From Flavobacterium panici (lineage in GTDB: Bacteria; Bacteroidota; Bacteroidia; Flavobacteriales; Flavobacteriaceae): a stretch of 64,000 nt of DNA. The position numbers and the translations under genes were made by a program. The notes beneath the pieces were generated by a model. It made no database searches. It had not been told where the DNA came from and saw nothing but the letters and a program-made list of their open reading frames with translations. Below, in pieces: positions 1 to 8,414 of the stretch (position 1 is the stretch's first letter; the number at the start of each line of letters is the position of its first letter). The stretch spans positions 470,649 through 534,648 of the forward strand of contig NZ_CAIJDE010000034.1 in the NCBI RefSeq assembly GCF_903819335.1. The letters run 5' to 3'.

Positions 1-444
1 TCCTTTTTGACCAACAGGAGCATGCTCTGCAACATAAGTAGCCGCGCCGCCATATTCTCCGCCAAGGGCTAAACCTTGTAATAAACGTAAAATCAAAACT
101 AATAATGGAGCAAGAAAACCAATCGTTTCATAACTCGGAATACATCCTATTAAAAAGGTAGAACCTCCCATTAATAATAACGTAGCCATGAAAGTATATT
201 TTCTGCCAATAATATCGCCTAATCTTCCAAAGAACAAAGCTCCAAAAGGTCTAACAACAAATCCGGCAGCAAAAGTGGCTAAAGTCGATAAAAACGCAGC
301 GGTGGGATTATCACTCGGGAAAAATTTGGTTGAAATTACAACGGCCAAACTTCCAAAAATATAGAAATCATACCATTCAATCATTGTTCCCATAGAAGAG
401 GCAGAAATTACTTTCCAAATGCCTTTAGTAGAAGTTTTACCCAT
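1..444 (-). CDS. MHS-family MFS transporter, N-terminal part (cut by window edge)
   Basis: The first 148 codons of a major facilitator of the metabolite:H+ symporter (MHS/ProP-like) type; the rest lies left of the window. The N-terminus (MGKTSTKGIWKVI) leads into the hallmark GTMIEWYDFYIFG of TM1. The cytoplasmic loop 2-3 motif GRLGDIIGRK and the segment LQGLALGGEYGGAATY follow, as in ProP, KgtP and ShiA relatives. It would be an inner-membrane, proton-coupled importer of an organic acid or osmolyte. The substrate cannot be read from this part. The start is the ATG at 444, the only one giving a normal short N-terminus. There is no neighbour in the same operon upstream. Confidence 0.88.
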   Translation of the reverse strand, partial: MGKTSTKGIWKVISASSMGTMIEWYDFYIFGSLAVVISTKFFPSDNPTAAFLSTLATFAAGFVVRPFGALFFGRLGDIIGRKYTFMATLLLMGGSTFLIGCIPSYETIGFLAPLLVLILRLLQGLALGGEYGGAATYVAEHAPVGQKG

Positions 445-584
445 AAAAAACGCTCTGTGTTTTTAATAATAAATAAAAAGCTATAATACGATTTCACGAA
501 TATAACGGATATTTTTTTATTTAGTTAATACTTTTTTAACAAAAACAACTTAAAATTTGACTTATAAGATTTAACTGTTTAATT

Positions 585-592
585 TACATTTG
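585..592 (+). promoter_or_regulatory. Putative -7 box for the orphan lipoprotein gene
   Basis: TACATTTG matches the Bacteroidota -7 consensus TAnnTTTG exactly and lies 36 bp before the start at 629. No TTG lies at the ideal 18-19 bp upstream; the nearest is at 557-559, 25 bp away. Only half of the promoter is therefore convincing. Confidence 0.4.
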
Positions 593-628
593 AAATTAAT
601 TAAATGAGAGTAAAAGTTTAAAATTATT

Positions 629-1195
629 ATGAAAAAGAAAATAGGGCTGTTAATCGTTTTTTTAATTTTAAGTGCATGTACAACTCGCAAAGAGATAGTT
701 TCTGCTAAAAGTGAATGCAGTGTTTCAATTGTTACTCCAGAAGATTTGGCTTCAAATTACAAAGCATTTTATTCTTCTTCATATTTCAACATCAATCAGT
801 TTGAAGATTTTGATAAAATAAAAAATGGAATTCTTATGTGTCGTTGGAATGAAGGTTTTAAGAATTCTACTTTTTTGATAGTTGACTTTGATAAAGAATT
901 CAATGCTATCAAAAAAAGAGAAAATTCAACGGAGGCAGTAATTCTTTCTTTGGAAGAAAAAATGCGCCTAAAAAATATCTTAGAAATTTTGAAGAAAGAG
1001 AGCTACTATCAAAATTGTGCACATGATCATGGACATGCATCATTATATATATTAGAAATAAGACATAATGATGAAAAGATAGTTCAGTATTATTCACCTA
1101 TGAATCATCCCTATGAAATAGTAACATCAAATGCTAACATTAAATTAGTCCAAGACGTATTTGGTATAATGGATCGTTGCTATTATAGAAAATGA
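629..1195 (+). CDS. Hypothetical lipoprotein
   Basis: A 188-residue protein with a lipoprotein signal: Lys-rich start, hydrophobic stretch and lipobox LSAC with the acceptor Cys at about residue 17. It should be anchored in a membrane facing the periplasm or the cell surface. I do not recognise a family. The mature part is charged and rich in Lys, Glu and Tyr, with a His-rich patch (CAHDHGH) near residue 132 and a further Cys near the C-terminus (DRCYYRK). It stands alone between a leftward transporter and leftward tRNA-Phe. A -7-like box lies 36 bp upstream and the tRNA terminator hairpin lies just past the stop. Confidence 0.75.
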   Translation: MKKKIGLLIVFLILSACTTRKEIVSAKSECSVSIVTPEDLASNYKAFYSSSYFNINQFEDFDKIKNGILMCRWNEGFKNSTFLIVDFDKEFNAIKKRENSTEAVILSLEEKMRLKNILEILKKESYYQNCAHDHGHASLYILEIRHNDEKIVQYYSPMNHPYEIVTSNANIKLVQDVFGIMDRCYYRK

Positions 1196-1228
1196 TTGAT
1201 GCTTTTCAGGAAAATATGTAAAAACAAA

Positions 1229-1254
1229 AAAACCCACTCGGTTGAGTGGGTTTT
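1229..1254 (-). terminator. Terminator of tRNA-Phe
   Basis: AAAACCCACTC / GAGTGGGTTTT is a perfect 11-bp stem with a 4-nt loop. On the minus strand it is followed by a run of seven T. It abuts the CCA end of the tRNA and may also stop rightward transcripts from the lipoprotein gene, although the T run there is shorter. Confidence 0.8.
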
Positions 1255-1329
1255 GGTGGTACCTCCAGGGATCGAACCAGGGACACATGGATTTTCAGTC
1301 CATTGCTCTACCATCTGAGCTAAGGTACC
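1254..1329 (-). tRNA. tRNA-Phe (GAA)
   Basis: A 76-nt cloverleaf on the minus strand. The acceptor stem is GGTACCT / AGGTACC, the D arm is GCTC...GAGC, and the anticodon loop CTGAAAA gives anticodon GAA. The T arm is CCTGG-TTCGATC-CCTGG. The discriminator A and CCA are encoded. A full TTG-N19-TATCTTTG promoter lies upstream and a strong hairpin terminator follows, so it looks like a single-gene unit. It is divergent from coaX. Confidence 0.97.
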
Positions 1330-1350
1330 GTGTGGTGCTTATTGCGGGTG

Positions 1351-1380
1351 CAAAGATAGAATCATTTTTCGTTTATCCAA
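1351..1380 (-). promoter_or_regulatory. Promoter of tRNA-Phe (TTG-N19-TATCTTTG)
   Basis: On the minus strand TTG (1380-1378) is followed by a 19-bp spacer and TATCTTTG (1358-1351). This is a perfect fit to the Bacteroidota primary-sigma promoter. Transcription would begin about 15 nt before the mature tRNA. Confidence 0.8.
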
Positions 1381-1406
1381 AACATTTTTTTAAAAAAATC
1401 AATTCG

Positions 1407-1414
1407 TATCTTCG
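1407..1414 (+). promoter_or_regulatory. Putative -7 box for coaX
   Basis: TATCTTCG, one base off TAnnTTTG, lies 19 bp before the coaX ATG. TTT stands at the -33 position (1385-1387). It is back to back with the tRNA-Phe promoter. Confidence 0.45.
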
Positions 1415-1433
1415 CAAGGGTAAAAAAATAAAT

Positions 1434-2168
1434 ATGACTTTAGCGGTTGACGTTGGAAACACTCGAATTAAAGCAGCTGTCTTTGAGGGAAGTACTGTTC
1501 TTGAGAATTTTGTTTTTGAGAAAAACGAACTCGAAAAAAAAATTACAAAAATTTTAGAAAAATTTCAAAACTGCTCTGATTTGGTTGTTGCTTCAGTTGG
1601 AAATGTCGAAAAACAATCATTTTTGACTTTCGAAAAACAGCTTAACATTCATTTTTTTACCCATGAAGATATTTTTCCCTTCATCAATAAATATGCAACA
1701 CCAAAAACTTTAGGAATAGACCGAATGATTTTGGCCGCTGGAGCAACTTTACAATTTCCCAAGCAAAATAGATTAGTAATTGATGCCGGAACTTGCATAA
1801 CCTACGATTTTATCGACGAAAATGATAATTATCTGGGCGGCGCGATTTCTCCGGGACTTCGTTTACGCTACGAATCTTTGCACAATTTCACGGCCAGACT
1901 GCCGTTACTGACCTTAGAAGCACCAGATTCCTATATAGGAAACTCGACTGCACAAGCCATTCATTCTGGAGTTGTTAATGGTTTCGTCTATGAAATTGAT
2001 GGTTTTATCGATGAATATCGGTCGAACTTTTCAAATTTTATAATAATTTTAACGGGAGGTGATGCAGAATTTTTGGCTAAACGATTAAAAAATACCATAT
2101 TTGCCAATTCAAATTTCCTTCTGGAAAGTTTGAACCAAACATTTCAATATAAAATCGACAATGATTAA
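1434..2168 (+). CDS. coaX: Type III pantothenate kinase
   Basis: CoaX phosphorylates pantothenate with ATP, the first step of coenzyme A synthesis, in the cytosol. The 244-residue length is normal. The N-terminus MTLAVDVGNTRIKAA carries the ASKHA phosphate-binding loop (DVGNT). TLGIDRMILAAGA and the second phosphate loop IDAGTCITYDF follow, then GGAISPGLRLRYESL, all typical of the family. The frame stays open back to 1242, but that part overlaps tRNA-Phe, so I take the ATG at 1434. The last 8 bp overlap the start of the outer-membrane protein gene, so the two are probably translationally coupled in an operon that continues to lptC. Confidence 0.93.
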   Translation: MTLAVDVGNTRIKAAVFEGSTVLENFVFEKNELEKKITKILEKFQNCSDLVVASVGNVEKQSFLTFEKQLNIHFFTHEDIFPFINKYATPKTLGIDRMILAAGATLQFPKQNRLVIDAGTCITYDFIDENDNYLGGAISPGLRLRYESLHNFTARLPLLTLEAPDSYIGNSTAQAIHSGVVNGFVYEIDGFIDEYRSNFSNFIIILTGGDAEFLAKRLKNTIFANSNFLLESLNQTFQYKIDND

Positions 2169-3387
2169 AAAAATTATAATAAGCGCTTGTCTGCTTATCT
2201 CGTTCGTTTCATTTGCTCAGCAAGGTACTTCGTCACCATATTCTTTCTACGGAATTGGAGATACAAGATTTAAAGGAACTCTTGAAAACAGAAGCATGGC
2301 AGGAGTTGCGGTTGAACAGGATAGTATTCACCTGAATATTGAAAATCCGGCAAGTTATGCCAGTCTGGGTCAAACTACTTTTTCAGTAGGAGGAACTTTT
2401 GGAACTAATACTATCAAAAGCAGCACAGAATCCTCAAAAGCACAAAGATCAACTTTCGATTATTTGGCATTAGGAATTCCTATGGGCAAATTTGGAGCTG
2501 GTTTTGGTTTGATTCCATTATCATCAGTTGGTTATAAAATCACAGATTTTAATGCCGGACCAAATGAAGTTAGCAGCCAGCTTGAAGGAAAAGGTGGTGT
2601 TAATAAAGTATTCTTTGGTTTAGGATATAAAATTACACCAAAGTGGAACATTGGAGCAGATTTGCAATACAACTTCGGTAAGATCACAACAACGACAATT
2701 GAAGCTGTGACTGATGTGCAAAATGCAACCAGAGAAACAAATTCATCTGAATTATCGGGTGTGAATTTTAATATTGGTACAATGTATCAAACTAAAATTA
2801 CAAAAAAGCTAAACGTTTACACGAGTTTAAACTATACTTTCGGAAGTACATTAAATTCAGTTAGTACAAGAGTAATTGAAGTTGATGGAGATCCGGATGC
2901 AGTAACTGCAGATCCGGTTGACACAAAATTAAAACTTCCAAATAAATTGACTTTCGGAGCAGGTATCGGAGAGGCAAGAAAATGGTTAGTAGGTACTACA
3001 CTTGCTTTTCAGGGAACAGGTCAGCTTGCTAATTATTACAACGCAAGCCCAAATGTTAGATATGAAAAGTATACTAAATATGCAGTAGGAGGTTACTATA
3101 TTCCAAACTATAGTTCGTTTGCTAGTTACTTTAGCAGAATTACCTATAGAGCTGGTTTGAAATATGAAAAACTGGGTTTAATAGTGAACAACGAATCAAT
3201 CAACGATGTTGGAATGTCATTAGGAGCAGGATTCCCAATTACAGGAACTTTTTCAAATGTAAATTTCGGAATCGAATTTGGAAAAAGAGGAACAACTTCT
3301 GCTGGATTGGTTCAGGAAAATTATATGAACTTCAGCGTAGGCTTCTCATTTAACGACAGATGGTTTGTGAAGAGTAAATTTAACTAA
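2161..3387 (+). CDS. Outer-membrane beta-barrel protein of unknown function
   Basis: A 408-residue exported protein: signal peptide MIKKIIISACLLISFVSFAQ, then alternating hydrophobic and polar strands rich in Gly, Asn and Tyr. Its plan (SSPYSFYGIGD, ENRSMAGVAV, NIENPASYASL) resembles the OMPP1/FadL- or PorV-like barrels of Bacteroidota. It ends in an aromatic strand (DRWFVKSKFN). It should sit in the outer membrane. It starts inside the last 8 bp of coaX and precedes lptC, so a role in envelope biogenesis is possible but unproven. The cargo or partner cannot be told from the sequence. Confidence 0.7.
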   Translation: MIKKIIISACLLISFVSFAQQGTSSPYSFYGIGDTRFKGTLENRSMAGVAVEQDSIHLNIENPASYASLGQTTFSVGGTFGTNTIKSSTESSKAQRSTFDYLALGIPMGKFGAGFGLIPLSSVGYKITDFNAGPNEVSSQLEGKGGVNKVFFGLGYKITPKWNIGADLQYNFGKITTTTIEAVTDVQNATRETNSSELSGVNFNIGTMYQTKITKKLNVYTSLNYTFGSTLNSVSTRVIEVDGDPDAVTADPVDTKLKLPNKLTFGAGIGEARKWLVGTTLAFQGTGQLANYYNASPNVRYEKYTKYAVGGYYIPNYSSFASYFSRITYRAGLKYEKLGLIVNNESINDVGMSLGAGFPITGTFSNVNFGIEFGKRGTTSAGLVQENYMNFSVGFSFNDRWFVKSKFN

Positions 3388-3439
3388 ACCTAAATTTACG
3401 TGGTTTTTTAACCTCGTCACAATTTATTACATTTGGCAG

Positions 3440-4000
3440 ATGAATTTACCAAAGAGATATATCATAAATGTTGTCACAGTTTTTGCTGTGACACTGTTTT
3501 TTGGATGCGAAAGTAATTTTAAAGATGTCCAGAAAATTAACTTCTCAGAGTTCGTTCCAGGAAGTGATGCAGATACCGTAAACATTAAATATACAGATTC
3601 AGGAAGAATAACAGGCGTTTTGATAAGTCCAAAAATGCTGGATTATTCCAATCTTGACTTTCCTTTTACAGAATTTCCTAAAGGACTCGATGTTACTTTA
3701 TACGATAAAAAACAAAAGCGTACTTTTATACGATCAAATTATGCCGTTTCATACAAAACGACCGGTATAATTGATTTGCAGGGAAAAGTTAAAATCACAT
3801 CAGAAGCAGGTCAGGTTCTGGAAACAGAGCAATTGTATTTTGACCAGAAAAATGAATGGTTTTATACCGAAAGAAAATTTAAGCTTACAGATGCAAAAGG
3901 AGTTTCTTACGGACAGGGAATTGATTTCAGCAAAGATTTTAAAGTGATCAATTCACAGCGAATAAGCGGTGAAATTGAATCAAATGATGATAAATTATAA
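3440..4000 (+). CDS. lptC: LPS export periplasmic protein LptC
   Basis: LptC links the inner-membrane LptBFG transporter to LptA and guides LPS across the periplasm. This 186-residue form has a lipoprotein-type N-terminus (TLFFGCESN) instead of the plain TM anchor of enterics. The body shows the LptC/OstA-like beta-jellyroll pattern: VNIKYTDSGRITGVL, DVTLYDKKQKRTFIRSNYAV, TTGIIDLQGKVKITS, LETEQLYFDQKNEWFYTE. It lies 52 bp after the outer-membrane protein gene and 3 bp before a small membrane protein, probably in one envelope operon. Confidence 0.82.
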   Translation: MNLPKRYIINVVTVFAVTLFFGCESNFKDVQKINFSEFVPGSDADTVNIKYTDSGRITGVLISPKMLDYSNLDFPFTEFPKGLDVTLYDKKQKRTFIRSNYAVSYKTTGIIDLQGKVKITSEAGQVLETEQLYFDQKNEWFYTERKFKLTDAKGVSYGQGIDFSKDFKVINSQRISGEIESNDDKL

Positions 4001-4003
4001 ATT

Positions 4004-4198
4004 ATGGGTTACTTAAAATATACACAATACGTTTACATAGCATTTGCGGTTTTCTTTATTTACGACGGTGTAATAAAACTAAACGAAGGAAATGTAAATT
4101 ATCCGTTAAGCTTTCTAATTGCCGGAATGGCGATTTTTATGTTTTTCTTTAGAAGAAGGTTTACCAAGAGGTTTGATGATCGTAATAAAAAACAGTAA
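4004..4198 (+). CDS. Small two-TM membrane protein
   Basis: A 64-residue protein with two hydrophobic segments (about residues 8-24 and 32-48) and a strongly basic tail (RRRFTKRFDDRNKKQ), suggesting a C-terminus in the cytoplasm. No family is recognised. It is packed 3 bp after lptC and 2 bp before the CorC-like gene, so it is surely part of the same transcript. The tight fit and clean coding pattern make it a real gene despite its size. Confidence 0.65.
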   Translation: MGYLKYTQYVYIAFAVFFIYDGVIKLNEGNVNYPLSFLIAGMAIFMFFFRRRFTKRFDDRNKKQ

Positions 4199-4200
4199 AC

Positions 4201-5460
4201 ATGGAGATTAGTATTATAATATTATGTTTAATACTATCAGCTTTTTTCTCAGGAATGGAAATAGCTTTTATTTCCTCAAACAAAATTTATCTTGAAATTG
4301 AAAAAAAACAAGATAATTTTCTATCTCAAATTTTAACCAAACTTACCCAAAACCCTTCAAAATTTATTGCGTCAATGCTTATTGGAAACAATGTAGCACT
4401 TGTAGTTTATGGGTTTTATATGGGAGATGTTGTGCTTCAATGGATAATTGGTTTTGGATTTCAATTCTCTTATTTAACAACAATTCTGGTTCAGACTGTG
4501 ATTTCAACTTTTATAGTTTTAATAACGGCTGAATTTTTCCCGAAGGTATTTTTTCAAATTTATGCCAATTCATTAATTAAGGTATTTGCAGTTCCGGCTT
4601 ATCTTTTCTACAGACTCTTTTATTATATCTCAACATTTTTTATCTGGATTTCAGATTTTGTTTTGAAGAAATTTTTCAAGACAGAAGGCGATCAGGTGCA
4701 ATTGTATTTCAGTAAAATAGAACTGGGAAATTATATTACAGAGCAAATGAATTATGTTGAAGATGATGAAGAAGTCGATTCAGAAATACAGATTTTTCAG
4801 AACGCATTAGAATTTTCCGGGGTAAAAGCGCGCGATATTATGACCCCGCGTACAGAGATTGTTTCGATAGATTTATTTGAAACAGTTTCAGATTTAAAAG
4901 AACTTTTTATTGAAACAGGATATTCTAAGATTGTTGTAAGTCAAAACTCCCTTGACGATATTGTGGGATATGTACATTCATTTGATTTGTTTAAAAAGCC
5001 AAAAACTATAAAATCGGTTTTAATGACCGTTGAATTTGTGCCGCAAACCATTTTAATTAAAGATGCTTTAGATCTTTTAATTAAAAAGCGAAAAAATGTT
5101 GCTGTAGTTTTAGATGAATACGGAGGAACTTCGGGAATTATAACCATAGAAGATATAGTTGAAGAACTTTTTGGCGAAATCGAAGACGAACATGATTTAG
5201 ATGAAGAACTAATAGAACAGGAATTAGGAGAAGGTAAGTATTTGTTTTCGACACGATTAGATGTAGAGTATTTAAACGAAACCTACAAATTGATGATTCC
5301 GGAGGAAGATTCCTACGGAACATTAGGAGGTTTTATTGTAAATTCGACCAAAGAAATTCCGCAAAAGGGCGAAAAGATTGTCATTGACAGGTATCATTTC
5401 GTTATAGAACAGGCGTCAAACAACAAAATTGAATTGGTCAGATTGACAATAAAAGAGTAA
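4201..5460 (+). CDS. HlyC/CorC-family (CNNM plus CBS) membrane protein
   Basis: A 419-residue inner-membrane protein of the hemolysin/CorC/GldE type. Residues 1 to about 175 form the CNNM membrane domain (FFSGMEIAFISSNK, IASMLIGNNVALVVYG). A pair of CBS domains (about 200-325) begins with MTPRTEIVSID and ends with LDEYGGTSGIITIEDIVEEL. The C-terminal CorC_HlyC transporter-associated domain covers about 340-415 (EDSYGTLGGFIV). Relatives move or sense Mg2+/Co2+, or act in gliding (GldE); no gliding genes lie nearby, so I do not call it gldE. It probably closes the coaX-lptC operon. Confidence 0.85.
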   Translation: MEISIIILCLILSAFFSGMEIAFISSNKIYLEIEKKQDNFLSQILTKLTQNPSKFIASMLIGNNVALVVYGFYMGDVVLQWIIGFGFQFSYLTTILVQTVISTFIVLITAEFFPKVFFQIYANSLIKVFAVPAYLFYRLFYYISTFFIWISDFVLKKFFKTEGDQVQLYFSKIELGNYITEQMNYVEDDEEVDSEIQIFQNALEFSGVKARDIMTPRTEIVSIDLFETVSDLKELFIETGYSKIVVSQNSLDDIVGYVHSFDLFKKPKTIKSVLMTVEFVPQTILIKDALDLLIKKRKNVAVVLDEYGGTSGIITIEDIVEELFGEIEDEHDLDEELIEQELGEGKYLFSTRLDVEYLNETYKLMIPEEDSYGTLGGFIVNSTKEIPQKGEKIVIDRYHFVIEQASNNKIELVRLTIKE

Positions 5461-5508
5461 ATTTTTAAAGAATTAAAAAAAATTGTGTAAAATAAAACGC
5501 TAGTTGTA

Positions 5509-5537
5509 TTGTTATTAACTAGATAATTGTATTTTCG
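5509..5537 (+). promoter_or_regulatory. Promoter of ppiD (TTG-N18-TATTTTCG)
   Basis: TTG (5509-5511), an 18-bp spacer and TATTTTCG (5530-5537) fit the Bacteroidota promoter with one mismatch in the -7 box. It lies 32 bp before the ATG at 5569. Confidence 0.65.
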
Positions 5538-5568
5538 CAAACTGAATATAAAATTAACGATAATTAAA

Positions 5569-7668
5569 ATGGCAGTTTTAGCAAAAATTAGACAGCGTTC
5601 AGCTCTATTGATAGGTGTTATTGCACTTGCATTATTTGCATTTATAATACAAGATTTATTTACTAGAGGAACATTTGGTCAAAGTTCAAAAGATGTAGGA
5701 AGCATCGATGGAAAAGATATTTCATTTGAAGACTTTAGAGTTAAAGTTAGTAATCTTGAAAAAAGTGGTCAAGGAATTACTTCCACTGAAGCTGCAAACA
5801 GAGTTTGGGATCAAGAAGTTTCAATCGCATTATTATCAACTCAGTTTGATAAATTAGGATTGAGAGTTGGTGAAAAACACTTAATTGAAGTTTTAAAAGC
5901 AGATCCGAACATTGGAAAAGCTCCTATGTTTTTAAATGCAGCAGGAATGTTTGATGTTACAAAATTTAAAGACTACATCAAAACAAATCCTGAAGCAGCT
6001 CAATTTATTACTGCAAAAGAAAAAGATGCTGAATTAAACGCAAAATTTCAAATTTACAATACTTTAATAAAATCTGGACTTTATACAACTGCTAGTGAAG
6101 GAAAGTTGAAGTATGAAATGGAAGCTAACAAAGTAAACTTTGCTTATGCCGGAGCTTTATATTCTTCTATTAAAGATAGTGAAGTAAAAATTTCTGATTC
6201 AGATATCGTAGATTATATGAAGAAAAACGAGAAAAAATTCAAAGCGGATGCAACTCGTGAAATTCAATACGTTTTAGTTGAAGATAAAGCTTCTAAACAA
6301 GACGAAGCTGATATTAAAGCTAAGATTACTGCTTTATTAAATGGTAGAGTAGAATACAATGCAAAAACTGGTAAAAACGATACATTGCCAGGTTTTAAAA
6401 ATGCAACTAATATTGCTGAATTCGTAAACGCAAATTCTGACGTTCCTTACGATTCTACATATGTTCCTAAAAATGCTTTACCAGCAGTTGATGCTGATAA
6501 ATTATTCAGCTTACCAGCCGGAGCAATTTACGGACCGTATGTTTACGGAAAATATTATGCTATTTCTAAATCTTTAGGATTTAAAGCTGGAGTTAACGCA
6601 AAAGCAAGTCATATCTTAATTGCTTATGAAGGTTCTCAAACTCCATCTCCAAAAGAAAAAAGAACTAAAGAAGAAGCTAAAGCTAAAGCTGAAGAAATTT
6701 TAGCACAAGTTCAGGCTAATCCAGATAGTTTCATGATGCTTGCTTTTACAGCTTCTGATGATTCATCTGCACAGCAAGGTGGTGATTTAGGATACTTTGG
6801 TCAAGGTCAAATGGTAAAACCATTCAATGATTTTGTATTCAATAATGGTATTGGAAAAATTGGTTTAGTAGAAACTCCATTTGGTTTCCACATTATCAAA
6901 GTTACTGACAAACAAGACGGAATTCGTTTAGCTACAATCGCTCAAAAAATTGAGCCTTCTGAAGCTACTTCTGATAAAGTATTTACATTAGCTACTAAAT
7001 TCGAAATGGAAGCTGCAGACAAAGATTTTGCTGCTACTGCAAAAGAATTAGGTTTAAAAGTTGCAGCGCCAATTTCTGCAAAAGCTATGGATGAGCAATT
7101 TGGACCATTAGGAAACCAAAGAAACATCATTAGATGGGCATTTGATAAAGAAACAAGTACTGGAGACGTAAAACGTTTTGAAATCGCTAACGTTGGGCAC
7201 GTAATTGCTCAATACAAAAGCGAAAACAAATCAGGTTTAGTTTCTGTTACAATGGCAAGACCTTACGTTGAGCCAATCTTGAAAAACAAGAAAAAAGCTG
7301 AAATCTTAAAAGCTAAATTAACAGGTTCAACTATCGAAGCTATTGCAAAAAGCGCTGGTGTAGCAGTACAACAAGCGACAAACGTAACTCTTGAAAATCC
7401 GGTTTTACCTGGTGGAGTTGGACAAGAGCCAAAAGTAGTAGGAAATGCATTTGCTTTAGCTGCTAACAAAATTTCTGCTCCAATTGAAGGAAACACTGGA
7501 GTTTATGTTGTGAAAAACATTAGCACAGTAAAAGCTCCTGCAATTGCAAATCATGCTGAATATGTTGCTAAAGTAAAAGCTCAAGGCGCATCAGATACAA
7601 GCAGAATTTTACCAGCGTTGAAAAACAATGCTAAAATTGAAGACAACAGATTACAATTCAATTACTAG
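5569..7668 (+). CDS. ppiD: Peptidyl-prolyl isomerase PpiD/SurA-like folding factor
   Basis: A 699-residue periplasmic folding factor held by one N-terminal TM helix (about residues 14-32, SALLIGVIALALFAFIIQ). A SurA-like chaperone region follows. The parvulin (PpiC) domain lies at about 342-450, with ASHILIAYEG, GGDLGYFGQGQMVKPFND and TPFGFHIIKV. A second, less conserved half follows. It helps secreted and outer-membrane proteins fold. The frame is open from a TTG at 5527, but the ATG at 5569 places the TM correctly and lies downstream of a good promoter. Codon use is strongly biased to AAA, GAA, GCT and TTA, as in highly expressed genes of this genome. A strong terminator follows. Confidence 0.92.
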   Translation: MAVLAKIRQRSALLIGVIALALFAFIIQDLFTRGTFGQSSKDVGSIDGKDISFEDFRVKVSNLEKSGQGITSTEAANRVWDQEVSIALLSTQFDKLGLRVGEKHLIEVLKADPNIGKAPMFLNAAGMFDVTKFKDYIKTNPEAAQFITAKEKDAELNAKFQIYNTLIKSGLYTTASEGKLKYEMEANKVNFAYAGALYSSIKDSEVKISDSDIVDYMKKNEKKFKADATREIQYVLVEDKASKQDEADIKAKITALLNGRVEYNAKTGKNDTLPGFKNATNIAEFVNANSDVPYDSTYVPKNALPAVDADKLFSLPAGAIYGPYVYGKYYAISKSLGFKAGVNAKASHILIAYEGSQTPSPKEKRTKEEAKAKAEEILAQVQANPDSFMMLAFTASDDSSAQQGGDLGYFGQGQMVKPFNDFVFNNGIGKIGLVETPFGFHIIKVTDKQDGIRLATIAQKIEPSEATSDKVFTLATKFEMEAADKDFAATAKELGLKVAAPISAKAMDEQFGPLGNQRNIIRWAFDKETSTGDVKRFEIANVGHVIAQYKSENKSGLVSVTMARPYVEPILKNKKKAEILKAKLTGSTIEAIAKSAGVAVQQATNVTLENPVLPGGVGQEPKVVGNAFALAANKISAPIEGNTGVYVVKNISTVKAPAIANHAEYVAKVKAQGASDTSRILPALKNNAKIEDNRLQFNY

Positions 7669-7693
7669 TTTCTAGTAAAACAATTCATACAAG

Positions 7694-7736
7694 AAACCCG
7701 AAACATTCAATTGAATGTTTCGGGTTTTCTTTTTTT
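7694..7736 (+). terminator. Terminator of ppiD
   Basis: A 17-bp perfect inverted repeat (7694-7710 with 7711-7727, core ACCCGAAACATTCAA) is followed by CTTTTTTTTT. It is the strongest intrinsic terminator in the window. Confidence 0.92.
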
Positions 7737-7952
7737 AATATTTTTTCATAACTGTTTTGTAGTAAATACTTTATATGTTTTTCTTAACTATATGGGAATA
7801 ATCGAAATATAACTTAAAAAATTTGTGATATTCAAAATATTACAGTTAATTTGTCGGAATTTTTATTGTAACGAGGTATACTTTATTTGCCAAATTGTAA
7901 ATAAAAACTGAAAGAGAATGATAAACAAATACTTTAAAAATTGGGGCGTTTA

Positions 7953-8393
7953 ATGTTTATGTTTAATCTACTGAGAAGAAAACCTAAAGTTTATTCCAAA
8001 ATCGAGAATCATATTTTTGGAATAATTACGGAACTTCTAAAGGTGAGCAGTACTGACATCAATGTTGATGAATTAGGAGGCAAGTATTATTTGAGCAATG
8101 AAGAACAGCATTTTAAAGTTACTATATTAAGTAACGATTATGTGATCAGGCTTACTAATACTCGCGATTCTGTGGCTGAAAAGTACGATAAGGTTTTTGT
8201 TGAAGATGTTTTAAAAGCTGTAAAAGAAGAAAAACATCGCAGAATGGAATTGGTTTATGATTCTATCACGAATAGTATAGAAAAAATGGCCGAACGTCTG
8301 CACAATACACTTATCGAATCAAACGAACAGGAAAACGAAAAAGTTCGTCGTCTGGAAGCAGAACACGTTAGTGATCAGAAAGTAAATTTTTAA
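7953..8393 (+). CDS. Conserved hypothetical cytosolic protein
   Basis: About 146 residues with no signal peptide and no TM. The first two-thirds looks like a small alpha/beta domain (SKIENHIFGIITELLKV, KYYLSNEEQHFKVTILSNDYVIRLTNT). The last third is a charged helix or coiled coil (EDVLKAVKEEKHRRMELVYDSI to ENEKVRRLEAEHV). I do not recognise it. An in-frame TTG at 7941 and a second ATG at 7959 are alternative starts. It is a single gene, convergent with the mevalonate kinase gene 21 bp away, after a 280-bp spacer that holds the ppiD terminator and no other gene that I can see. Confidence 0.65.
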   Translation: MFMFNLLRRKPKVYSKIENHIFGIITELLKVSSTDINVDELGGKYYLSNEEQHFKVTILSNDYVIRLTNTRDSVAEKYDKVFVEDVLKAVKEEKHRRMELVYDSITNSIEKMAERLHNTLIESNEQENEKVRRLEAEHVSDQKVNF

Positions 8394-8414
8394 TTTACTT
8401 CTTTGATCAAACCA

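Noticed and set aside
1242..1433. In-frame extension of coaX by 64 codons
   Set aside because: It runs antisense across tRNA-Phe and its promoter; the CoaX family begins at the ATG at 1434, after a -7-like box.
4941..5323. Minus-strand frames inside the CorC-like gene
   Set aside because: They are antisense to the CBS and CorC_HlyC domains and show no coding signs.
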